A DNA stretch of 8,318 nt from JBIOJM01 sp044450785 (GTDB lineage Bacteria; Planctomycetota; Planctomycetia; Isosphaerales; Isosphaeraceae), in assembly GCA_044450785.1 (NCBI GenBank), contig JBIOJM010000409.1, forward strand, positions 1 through 8,318. The letters are read 5' to 3'. Made by a program: the position numbers and the translations under genes. Every line of letters starts with the position of its first letter. Position 1 is the first letter of the stretch. The notes below the pieces were generated by a model. The model searched no databases. It was not told the origin of the DNA and saw nothing but the letters and a program-made list of their open reading frames with translations. This document shows positions 1-5,992 of the stretch, in pieces.

Positions 1-123
1 ACACTCGTGTGCGCCATACTCCTCGGTGTTTCCCTCATAGCCGTTAGAGCTCAGCCCTCGTTGGGCGCAGACTCAGATGGTCGCTCCCGCTCTGCCCCTC
101 GTCAGAAAAACCCCTTCCTCTGA
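1..123 (+). CDS. possible C-terminal end of a gene cut by the window edge, unknown product
   Basis: Frame 1 is open from the first base to a TGA at 121-123, giving 40 residues. They start with a hydrophobic stretch (CAILLGVSLIAV, residues about 4-15) followed by a polar, basic tail that ends RQKNPFL. That could be a last membrane helix with a short cytoplasmic tail. Two ATA codons are unusual for a GC-rich genome, and 40 codons is too short to prove coding. The other frames of both strands are interrupted here. A heptamer array begins 21 bases after the stop, which fits a gene end. I do not recognise the product, and it may not be a gene. Confidence 0.3.
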   Translation, partial: TLVCAILLGVSLIAVRAQPSLGADSDGRSRSAPRQKNPFL

Positions 124-144
124 GCCCCTGTCCCCCGATCTCTT

Positions 145-169
145 CACTGGCCACTGAGCACTGAGCACT
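145..169. repeat. heptamer tandem array, CACTGAG type (array 1 of 3)
   Basis: Three and a half direct 7-base units are visible: CACTGGC, CACTGAG, CACTGAG, CACT. The same core (C-A-a/c-C-T-G) recurs at 5524-5581 on this strand and at 8166-8186 in reverse orientation. All three lie outside the genes called here. The arrays resemble the short tandemly repeated heptamers described in cyanobacterial genomes; that comparison is from general knowledge and was not tested by a search. Confidence 0.75.
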
Positions 170-240
170 TCTCGATGACTTTCAACGGAATTCTCTTGAC
201 TCGCGTCATCCGAGCGCTTCGGATATAGCTGTCGGACCAA

Positions 241-291
241 CCGGGGGAGGCAGACAAGCTTGCTGGACGGCTCTCGTCTGGGAGACCCCGG
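241..291 (+). other. two-tier hairpin, candidate structured RNA
   Basis: CCGGGG at 241-246 pairs perfectly with CCCCGG at 286-291. Inside it CAGAC (251-255) pairs with GTCTG (276-280), leaving an all-purine internal loop (GAGG against GGAGA). It lies about 40 bases after a TTGACT hexamer (196-201). No T-tract follows, so it is not a standard terminator. It matches no RNA family that I recognise (not tRNA, tmRNA, SRP RNA or RNase P RNA). Confidence 0.35.
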
Positions 292-577
292 CTGATAAAT
301 GACACAATCACCCTACGTCCTCAAGCGCGTGGGGTTTAATACCAGGGGAATGCCGCGGCCGAAGCGCTCGCGCTTGGCGAGATTCGACCGGGTCTTCCTC
401 ACAACAGAAACGAGACGGATGCTGGGACTTTCGAACGCGCGTTCCTCGAGGTCATAGACCGAGGCAAGCCGAGGCGGTCTTGAGGGTCCGGCGCCGACAA
501 CATTCCCAAACGAATCGAGATGGTCACGAGGATCTCTCGTGTGACGAACTTCTGGCTTGCTCTGTTCTCCATGTTGA

Positions 578-595
578 CCACCCTCTGGAGGGTGG
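578..595. repeat. perfect 18-base inverted repeat
   Basis: CCACCCTC and GAGGGTGG are exact reverse complements separated by two bases, so the hairpin would close with 7 pairs around a 4-base loop. No T-run follows. It may be a protein-binding site or part of a folded transcript. Confidence 0.45.
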
Positions 596-1039
596 CGTCA
601 ATTCCAGCCGGGTTGGCCGTCCCTGCGGTGGAAGAAGGGTGCATTGCGCGCCTGATCCACCATCGGCGACGACTTGGCTCGAGCCAGATTCCATATCAGT
701 CCGCGAGTTTCGCGGCGGATCGGCAGCGCGACTGGCCCGCACCGTGGTTCTGGCATCCGGCACAAGCTCGCGGCAAGCCCCGCGCGCATCGAAAGCCGGC
801 CACGCAACGTCCTGCGGGAGGTCGCCACGCTGCCGATCCGCTCTCGGGCCCTTTCCCTCCGGGCTACGAGGTCTCGCCCGCCGAGGCGAGCCCGGGGTTG
901 TTCGTTTGAGCTGTTGACGGCGCTCGTCCCTTGCTCCGGGATTCCCTGGGGGTTCCTGTCTTCCCGCCGTGGATGGAAGCGGTTTCTCTCGCCGGCTGGA
1001 TCGAATCCTTGACGATCCAGCGCTCCCTGCTCGCCTCCC

Positions 1040-1059
1040 TCCGGTCTGGAAAGACCGGA
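1040..1059 (+). promoter_or_regulatory. GNRA-loop hairpin in the presumed rny leader
   Basis: TCCGGTCT (1040-1047) and AGACCGGA (1052-1059) form a perfect 8-bp stem capped by GGAA, a GNRA tetraloop, one of the most stable RNA loops. It ends 39 bases before the preferred GTG start of rny. The upstream in-frame starts (TTG 931, ATG 973) would place it inside the coding sequence. Its perfection favours a non-coding leader and hence the GTG start. There is no T-tract, so a stability or processing element, or a site for feedback by RNase Y itself, is more likely than a terminator; that role is inference. Confidence 0.5.
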
Positions 1060-1088
1060 CGCGCCCTAAGTCAGATCGTGGAAAGGTC

Positions 1089-1093
1089 GGGAG
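1089..1093 (+). promoter_or_regulatory. ribosome binding site deciding the rny start
   Basis: GGGAG lies 5 bases before the GTG at 1099. Neither of the alternative in-frame starts at 931 (TTG) and 973 (ATG) has a better-placed purine-rich motif. Confidence 0.5.
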
Positions 1094-1098
1094 ACGAC

Positions 1099-2655
1099 GT
1101 GGGCGAAGTTCTGTTGAGTGGTCTGGTCGGACTGATTCTGGGCATGTTGAGTGCGCTGGCGGGTGTGACCATCATCGCGCGCCTGCGAGCTCAAACCGCG
1201 CGTGGACTGGCCGAGCAGATCATTTCCAACGCGAATCGTGAGGCCGAGACGACCCGCCGGCAAGGCGACCTTGCCGCCAAGGAAGAGGTCCTCAGGCGCC
1301 GCGAAGAGCTCGAGGCGGAAGTCGACGCCGCACGCCGCGACCTCAGGGAACAGGAAAGACGCCTCGACAAGCGAGTCGACTTGCTCGACCAGAAGCTGGA
1401 GCTGATCAACAAGCGAGAGGGCGAGCTCGATCTGGCCCAGCATGCCCTCGAATTCCAGCATGCCGAGCTTCGGCACCGCCAGGCCGAAGTCCAGCAGACT
1501 CTCGCCGCGCAGCTCGAGGCATTGCATCGCGTGTGTCGCCTCTCTCCCGACGACGCGCGCGACTTGCTGCTCAAGCGAATCGAGGATGAATTGAGCGGTG
1601 AAGTGGGAGGCCTGATCCTGAAACATCAGGCCCTCGTTCAGGAGAGCTGCCAGCAGAAGTCCCGCGAGATCCTGACCACGACGATTCAACGCTACGCGGC
1701 TTCGCACACGGCGGAGGTGACCGTGAGCACGGTCGACATCCCCCACGAGGACATGAAGGGCCGCATCATCGGCCGCGAGGGGCGGAATATCCGTGCGTTC
1801 GAGAAGGCGACCGGAGTCGACGTGATCGTCGACGACACCCCCGGAATCGTCATCGTCAGCGGCTTCGACAGCATTCGGCGCGAGGTCGCCAAGCTCGCAC
1901 TCGAGCGGCTGATCCAGGATGGACGCATTCACCCGGCCCGGATCGAGGAGATCGTCAAGGAAACCCAGGAAGACCTGGAGCAGCACATCCGGCGGCTCGG
2001 GCAGCAGGCGGCCGTGGAGGCGAACGTCCTCGGGCTGCACGAAAAGCTGCTGGATTATCTGGGCAGGCTCCATTTCCGCACCAGCTACTCGCAAAACGTC
2101 CTCAGGCACTCGCTCGAAGTGGCGTACCTGACCGGGCTCCTGGCGGAAGAGGTCGGGCTGAATGGTCCGCTCGGACGGCGGTGCGGGCTGCTGCACGACA
2201 TCGGCAAGGCAGCCGACCATGAAATGGAGGGCGGACATCCGGCCGTCGGCGCCGAGCTGGCGCGCCGGTACGGCGAGTCGAAAGAAGTCATCCACGCCGC
2301 GCTCGGCCACCACGACGACCTCCGCGTCGAAACGCCGTATACGCTGCTCGTCTCCGCGGCGGACGCGATCAGTGCCAGTCGACCCGGAGCGCGGCGCGAG
2401 ACTCTCGAAAAATACGTCCGTCGCCTCGAGGAGCTCGAAACGCTCGTCCTCGGCTTTCCGGGCGTCGAGCATGCCTATGCCATCCAGGCCGGCCGGGAAG
2501 TCCGGGTCCTCGTCGACAGCCACCAGCTCGGCGACGCTGAGTCGGCCAAGCTTTGCCGCGAAATCGCCCGTTCGATCCAGAGTCGCTTGACCTATCCGGG
2601 CGAGGTCAAGGTGACCGTCCTCCGCGAGACGCGCAGCGTGGAGTTTGCCCGATGA
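1099..2655 (+). CDS. rny: ribonuclease Y, membrane-anchored endoribonuclease
   Basis: RNase Y makes the first endonucleolytic cut in the decay and processing of many mRNAs, working at the inner face of the cytoplasmic membrane. The 518-residue protein shows the family architecture in order. A transmembrane helix (about 4-28) is followed by a long Glu/Arg-rich coiled coil (about 35-190). Next comes a KH RNA-binding domain with the GRIIGREGRN loop (221-230). The HD nuclease domain has H337, the HD pair H366-D367 in LLHDIGKA, H380, H404-H405 and D422. A C-terminal region follows. The open frame extends upstream to TTG 931 (574 residues), with ATG 973 also possible. I chose GTG 1099 because it gives the usual family length of about 520, puts the membrane helix at the N-terminus, has GGGAG five bases before it and leaves a perfect hairpin (1040-1059) in the leader. 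It probably forms an operon with the YmdB-like gene 19 bases downstream, a pairing known in other bacteria. The family assignment is firm; the start is less so. Confidence 0.95.
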   Translation: MGEVLLSGLVGLILGMLSALAGVTIIARLRAQTARGLAEQIISNANREAETTRRQGDLAAKEEVLRRREELEAEVDAARRDLREQERRLDKRVDLLDQKLELINKREGELDLAQHALEFQHAELRHRQAEVQQTLAAQLEALHRVCRLSPDDARDLLLKRIEDELSGEVGGLILKHQALVQESCQQKSREILTTTIQRYAASHTAEVTVSTVDIPHEDMKGRIIGREGRNIRAFEKATGVDVIVDDTPGIVIVSGFDSIRREVAKLALERLIQDGRIHPARIEEIVKETQEDLEQHIRRLGQQAAVEANVLGLHEKLLDYLGRLHFRTSYSQNVLRHSLEVAYLTGLLAEEVGLNGPLGRRCGLLHDIGKAADHEMEGGHPAVGAELARRYGESKEVIHAALGHHDDLRVETPYTLLVSAADAISASRPGARRETLEKYVRRLEELETLVLGFPGVEHAYAIQAGREVRVLVDSHQLGDAESAKLCREIARSIQSRLTYPGEVKVTVLRETRSVEFAR

Positions 2656-2674
2656 TCCAACGAGTGAGCCGGCC

Positions 2675-3511
2675 ATGCCCTTGAAGATCCTCTTTATCGG
2701 CGACGTGGTGGGCGGACCGGGCCGCAAGATCGTCGGCCAGGTCTTGCCCCGGCTCATCCCGCGCTGGGGGATCGGCCTGGTCGTCTGCAACGCCGAGAAC
2801 GCGGCGGGCGGCTCGGGCCTCACCGTGGGGTGCTACGAAGAGCTGGTCGAGGCCGGCGTCGACGTGATGACGATGGGCGACCACGTTTATCGCAAGGATG
2901 AGATCTTCCAGGTCTTCGACCGCACCGGCGACGTCGTCCGCCCCGCCAATTACCCCCTGGATTCGCCCGGCCCGGAGCTTTCCCTGGTCACCGCCCGCGA
3001 CGGGGCCCGGGTCGCCGTGTTCACCGTGGTCGGCAGGACGTTCATGAAGCCGGCTGATTGTCCGTTCCGCGCGTGCGATCGTGTCCTCGACCGGTTGGGC
3101 GGCGACACGCGCGTCGTCATCGTCGACGTCCACGCCGAGGCGACCAGCGAAAAGCAGCTCCTGGGCCGCTATCTGGACGGCCGGGTCTCGGCGACACTCG
3201 GCACGCACACTCACGTCACCACGGCCGATGAACAGATCCTCAAGCACGGAACCGCCTATCAAACCGACGTCGGCATGACGGGCCCCCACGACTCGATCCT
3301 GGGCCGGCGCTACGATCGCGTCCTGTCGGCGACTCTTTCCTGCGTGCCGGCCCATTTCGACGTCGCCACCGGCGACCCTCGATTGAACGGCGCCCTTGTG
3401 ACCGTCGATCCCCAGACCGGTCGTGCGCTCTCGATCAGCCGCGTCAACCTCAATCAAGATGACACGCTTCGACTGCTCACCGATCAGTACCATGAGGGCC
3501 GCGAGCCCTGA
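2675..3511 (+). CDS. ymdB: YmdB-family metallophosphoesterase (TIGR00282 type)
   Basis: This family of dinuclear-metal phosphoesterases includes Bacillus YmdB, which hydrolyses 2',3'-cyclic nucleotides and influences biofilm genes and RNase Y-linked RNA turnover. The 278-residue length is normal. Visible motifs are FIGDVVG (metal ligand D10), NAENAAGG (E41, N42), MGDHVYRKDEI (D69, H70), DVHAEATSEK (H153) and GTHTHVTTAD (H178, H180). The usual GNH motif reads GDH here, so the conserved metal/phosphate-contacting Asn is Asp (D69); whether activity changes is unknown. An upstream TTG at 2645 overlaps the end of rny, but ATG 2675 places MPLKILFIGD exactly where the family begins. There is no strong ribosome binding site, and 19 bases after rny the gene may be translationally coupled. 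The name follows the family; the substrate here is unproven. Confidence 0.92.
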   Translation: MPLKILFIGDVVGGPGRKIVGQVLPRLIPRWGIGLVVCNAENAAGGSGLTVGCYEELVEAGVDVMTMGDHVYRKDEIFQVFDRTGDVVRPANYPLDSPGPELSLVTARDGARVAVFTVVGRTFMKPADCPFRACDRVLDRLGGDTRVVIVDVHAEATSEKQLLGRYLDGRVSATLGTHTHVTTADEQILKHGTAYQTDVGMTGPHDSILGRRYDRVLSATLSCVPAHFDVATGDPRLNGALVTVDPQTGRALSISRVNLNQDDTLRLLTDQYHEGREP

Positions 3512-3565
3512 GTCACAGGTCGGATGAGCGCTCACACTCGCCGGCCCTCATTCGCCGGGTCGAGG

Positions 3566-4567
3566 TCACGTCAGCTCGAGAGCGAGACGCTCCAACCGTT
3601 TCAAGCCGCGGGCGAGGCCGTTCGAGACCGCCTGCGAATCCTCGAAGCGGCGGTTCTCGAGATAGTGCCACCGGAGCCAGCGCTCCCCGATCAAAAGGTC
3701 CGCCGACGACTCGAAGACTCCGATCAGATCGGTCTCGGCGGGCTGGAGAGGACGAATGCCCTCGTAAGCCGCCAAGGCTTCGCCGCGTGCCCTTTTTTCG
3801 CCCTCCAACCATTCGCCGATCAACCGTGCGAGGTCGCCCGCCACCGAGTCGACCCCCATCGCGCCGAAATCGACCAGGCCGCTCAAGCGGTCACCATCAA
3901 ACAGGAAGTGCTCGGGCCGGGCATCACGCAGACAAGGCTGAAGGCGACACTCGAGCGCGGAAGCCCGCATCAATGGGTCGAGCAGCAGCGGAGCAAGGAC
4001 CCGAGCGAGCGAGAGCCACCGTCGCGCGACCTCGGCTTGCTCGGCGCGGAACTCGGCCTGGCGCTGGATTGTCGCCTCGAGCACGTCGAACCCACCCTGC
4101 ACCAATTGCGTGACGGCCTCGTACCGCCTGCGCAGGCCCGGGGAGACCGCTTCCAACTGTTCACGGCCCAGTTGATCATGGACCGCGGCCAGGCCGGCAA
4201 AGACCGCACATAAGCGGACAGCCCCCGGCGGGTTGGCAACAGCGGCGGTGCCCGCTAACCAAGGCGCGATTTCCCAGAGACGACCCTCGTAATCCTGGAG
4301 CGATCGACCCGCTCGATCGCGGATGGGGACCGGGATGAATCCCAGCTCGGCCAGCTTGAAGAGCCAGTCATGGACCTGTTCGAGGTGCTTTCGGCCCGGC
4401 CCATCGGCCGGCCAGGCGCGCAGGACCAGGAGACCGTGCTCCGAGCCATACCGCCAGAGCCGGGCACCGCTCTGTCCACCGGCTCCTCCCAGTGACTCGA
4501 GGAGTGATCGCGGCTGAACCCACGACGGATAGCGTGCCAGGATCTCGTCGAACGCTCGGCCGCTCAC
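3566..4567 (-). CDS. APH/choline-kinase-fold phosphotransferase, substrate unknown
   Basis: The 333-residue protein has the layout of the phosphotransferase enzyme family (Pfam APH). The small N-lobe contains GLLVLRAWP (44-52), where R50 sits where the ATP-binding Lys of the family would be. The hinge region reads LWEIAPWLAGT (97-107). The catalytic loop CLRDARPEH (212-220) is followed by GLVDFGAMGVDS (230-241), the metal-binding Asp segment with D233. The standard HGDxxxxN loop is altered: the Asp (D215) is kept, but His becomes Leu and the final Asn becomes His. It could phosphorylate a small alcohol or amine, or be a pseudokinase. The GTG start at 4567 is the first start after an in-frame stop; a good ribosome binding site is not evident. 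It lies 37 bases after the acyltransferase gene on the same strand, so both probably share a transcript and perhaps a lipid-related role (inference). It converges on ymdB with 54 bases between the stops. Confidence 0.8.
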   Translation of the reverse strand: MSGRAFDEILARYPSWVQPRSLLESLGGAGGQSGARLWRYGSEHGLLVLRAWPADGPGRKHLEQVHDWLFKLAELGFIPVPIRDRAGRSLQDYEGRLWEIAPWLAGTAAVANPPGAVRLCAVFAGLAAVHDQLGREQLEAVSPGLRRRYEAVTQLVQGGFDVLEATIQRQAEFRAEQAEVARRWLSLARVLAPLLLDPLMRASALECRLQPCLRDARPEHFLFDGDRLSGLVDFGAMGVDSVAGDLARLIGEWLEGEKRARGEALAAYEGIRPLQPAETDLIGVFESSADLLIGERWLRWHYLENRRFEDSQAVSNGLARGLKRLERLALELT

Positions 4568-4604
4568 GGTTGATGGTCCGCTCGAAGATTCCCTTTGTCG
4601 TCAA

Positions 4605-5351
4605 TCATTCCTCGCGTGAGAAGGCCCGCGCTTGCAAGGCGAGAAGGGCCCTCTTGAAACGCTCGGACACCTCGGCCTGCACCGTCTTGTCGCCGGCCTT
4701 GTCTCTGTCGATGTCCGAGAGGTCGATCGGCTCGCCGAAGATCACCCGCGCCCTGGACGGGGTCAGCAGTGCCTCGACGATCTCGTCGGTCTCCGGGGTC
4801 CCCCAAATGTACGCTGGGACCACGGGTACTTGTGCATGGATCGCCAGGTAAGCCGTGCCCGGCTTCATCTCATCGATCCGCCGGCCAGAAGCCGGCACGA
4901 TGTGACCCTCCGGAAAGATCGGCAGCACGCGACCGTCTTTCAAGGCCCTGATGGCCGCCCGGGTCGCCGAGAAATCACGCCCGTCGCGATTGACCGGGAT
5001 GCAGCCGATGTACCGGCAGATCCAGTGAATCCACACCCACTCGTAATACTCTCGAGCGACCATGAATCCGAGCAGGCGAAAAGTCGTCGTCTGGAGCAGC
5101 ATGTGGTCGATCCCGCACGTGTGGTTCGAAATCAGGATCGCCGGACCAACCTCGGGCAGAGGCGCCCGCCCGGATTTCCTCAACTGATGCCAGAAGAGGC
5201 AATACAGCGCGTCGAGCGCCCACAGCACGCGCAGAAAACCGCGAATCTCTGTCCAGGACCGCGCGCGCCGACCCGGGCCGGCCACGGACTCCAAGAGCCG
5301 AGGAAGCAGCAGCAGGCTCGCCGTCACGAAGAGCAATGCCCAGGGACTCAT
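4605..5351 (-). CDS. PlsC-type 1-acyl-sn-glycerol-3-phosphate acyltransferase family protein
   Basis: Members transfer an acyl chain from acyl-ACP or acyl-CoA to lysophospholipid-like acceptors at the membrane. The 248-residue protein begins with a hydrophobic segment (about 5-20, ALLFVTASLLLLPRLL), followed by the acyltransferase block I NHTCGIDH (76-83; catalytic H77 and D82 of HX4D). Block II is IPVNRDGRD (118-126), block III is FPEGH (146-150) and a late block is VPVVPAYIWG. All key residues are present. The open frame continues upstream to 5543, but those 64 residues are low-quality, Arg/Ser-rich and run up to the edge of a heptamer array, so I took ATG 5351, just before the membrane segment. 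There is no strong ribosome binding site. A 12-bp perfect palindrome lies 43 bases upstream. It is probably co-transcribed with the downstream phosphotransferase. Its exact acceptor (lysophosphatidate or another lipid) cannot be read from sequence. Confidence 0.88.
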   Translation of the reverse strand: MSPWALLFVTASLLLLPRLLESVAGPGRRARSWTEIRGFLRVLWALDALYCLFWHQLRKSGRAPLPEVGPAILISNHTCGIDHMLLQTTTFRLLGFMVAREYYEWVWIHWICRYIGCIPVNRDGRDFSATRAAIRALKDGRVLPIFPEGHIVPASGRRIDEMKPGTAYLAIHAQVPVVPAYIWGTPETDEIVEALLTPSRARVIFGEPIDLSDIDRDKAGDKTVQAEVSERFKRALLALQARAFSREE

Positions 5352-5394
5352 GGACGATCCGGACGCGCGGGATGTGAACGGATGGGATCCGGGA

Positions 5395-5406
5395 ACACTC
5401 GAGTGT
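5395..5406. repeat. perfect 12-bp palindrome upstream of the acyltransferase gene
   Basis: ACACTCGAGTGT is identical to its reverse complement. It lies 43 bases upstream of the acyltransferase start, a position suited to an operator. No regulator gene is nearby and no second copy was seen in the window, so its role is speculative. Confidence 0.4.
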
Positions 5407-5523
5407 CGACGCCGCGGGCATCCGCCGGAACATCGGAAAGCTCGCCGGACGATTTTCGTCAATCTGGTTCCGGCCCCATGGCTTTTGGGAAGCAGGAGTC
5501 GGACGGGGGAAGCAAGTGTCCCA

Positions 5524-5581
5524 TGACAACTGACAACTGGCAACTGACAACTGACAACTCATCAAACTGACCACTCACCAC
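5524..5581. repeat. heptamer tandem array, TGACAAC type (array 2 of 3)
   Basis: Eight consecutive 7-base units in one phase: TGACAAC twice, TGGCAAC, TGACAAC twice, a degenerate TCATCAA, then TGACCAC (5568-5574) and TCACCAC (5575-5581), with a two-base slip after the degenerate unit. It is the longest of three arrays of the same heptamer family in this window. Units with A and with C at the variable position (CAACTGA against CCACTGA) are both present, so this array links the other two. Confidence 0.85.
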
Positions 5582-5647
5582 CGCGGCTCTGGCGCGTTAG
5601 AATGCAGGTGTGCGAGAATTGCGTCCATCTTGCAAACTCGGTCAGGT

Positions 5648-5659
5648 GGGCAATTGCCC
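5648..5659. repeat. perfect 12-bp palindrome upstream of the repeat-protein gene
   Basis: GGGCAATTGCCC equals its own reverse complement and lies 137 bases upstream of the ATG at 5797. It could be an operator for a dimeric regulator, but nothing else supports this. Confidence 0.35.
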
Positions 5660-5783
5660 GCGGGCTGGCATTGGTGGTCCAAGATCTCCTTCCCTGTCCT
5701 CGGATCACGTTCGTGGCGTCGAGTGGTACCACACCGAGATCCGGAGCGCGGCTGAGTTCATTCGCGATTCCACTCACTTTTCT

Positions 5784-5789
5784 GGAGAG
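5784..5789 (+). promoter_or_regulatory. ribosome binding site of the broken repeat-protein gene
   Basis: GGAGAG lies 7 bases before the ATG at 5797, which begins a textbook signal peptide. It fixes the original start of the gene even though an open frame extends further upstream to 5602. Confidence 0.75.
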
Positions 5790-5883
5790 AACAACGATGA
5801 GAGGATTCCGCCTGACGATCCTCGCGGGGCTCGCGTGCCTCGGGATTCTCAATTCGGCGCATGCTCAAGCACCGGTCCCTGGT

Positions 5884-5992
5884 CAACCTTAACAGGTCCC
5901 CGCCGGCTACGCAGGATACGCCGCGGGAACATCGATCACGTATGGAGGTTATAACTATGTGATCCAGGGCGAATGGCACGATGTTGTTGCAA
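5884..5992 (+). repeat. duplicated module, copy 1 (carries both lesions)
   Basis: This segment aligns with 6047-6154 at an offset of 163 before the inserted base and 162 after it, so the unit is 54 codons. Apart from the lesions the proteins differ at about five positions (Gly/Asp, Tyr/Phe, Ser/Val, Thr/Ala, Tyr/Leu), with about ten synonymous changes. Confidence 0.85.

Larger units (their letters stand above)
124..1098. other. long stretch without a convincing gene, rich in inverted repeats
   Basis: Short open frames exist on both strands (for example 520-909 plus, 399-644 minus), but they overlap one another. None gives a recognisable protein or a clear ribosome binding site combined with sensible composition. 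What can be seen is a heptamer array (145-169), a TTGACT hexamer at 196-201 with no good -10 partner, a near-palindrome at 208-224 (ATCCGA and TCGGAT arms) and hairpins at 241-291, 456-480, 578-595, 873-890 and 1040-1059. The region could hold the promoter and leader of rny, a small RNA, or decayed coding sequence; the sequence alone does not decide. Confidence 0.5.
5352..5796. other. divergent intergenic region between the acyltransferase and the broken repeat-protein gene
   Basis: No believable gene lies in these 445 bases. The open frames that enter from either side are upstream extensions of the flanking genes, and one translates the heptamer array into a meaningless CQLS/ASCQLS peptide. 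The region holds two perfect 12-bp palindromes (5395-5406 and 5648-5659), an array of seven-base repeats (5524-5581) and the ribosome binding site of the next gene. It should contain promoters in both directions, but I see no clear -35/-10 pair. Confidence 0.6.

Noticed and set aside
345..400. GATTCGACC resembling a tRNA T-loop
   Set aside because: The flanking bases do not form a T-stem, and no acceptor or anticodon arms are found.
399..644. Minus-strand open frame of 81 codons, with an overlapping start-less open frame from about 597 to 313
   Set aside because: The start-less frame has plausible composition near its end (LNPTRLRT), but it has no start codon and no recognised homology. It may be a decayed fragment but cannot be supported.
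520..909. Plus-strand open frame with a hydrophobic start (129 codons)
   Set aside because: It overlaps other open frames of similar length, has no clear ribosome binding site, and the rest is Arg/Pro/His-rich shadow-like sequence.
914..942. TTGACG hexamer as an rny promoter
   Set aside because: At 17-base spacing the -10 position reads CGGGAT, a poor match.
1066..2823. 585-codon open frame on the minus strand opposite rny
   Set aside because: It is antisense to a well-supported RNase Y with intact KH and HD motifs. Its translation has no recognisable domain and reflects GC-rich codon bias.
2606..3535. 309-codon open frame on the minus strand opposite the YmdB-like gene
   Set aside because: Antisense shadow; the plus-strand frame has all the family motifs.
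3512..3565. Possible terminator between the convergent ymdB and phosphotransferase genes
   Set aside because: Only a 5-bp CCGGC/GCCGG stem (3541-3558) and a TGAGCGCTCA palindrome (3525-3534), with no T-tract on either side.
5352..5543. 64-residue N-terminal extension of the acyltransferase
   Set aside because: Low-complexity Arg/Ser-rich sequence unlike the family; the membrane segment and family start are at ATG 5351.
4632..5570. 312-codon plus-strand open frame opposite the acyltransferase
   Set aside because: Antisense shadow of a gene with HX4D and FPEG motifs; its end translates the heptamer array.
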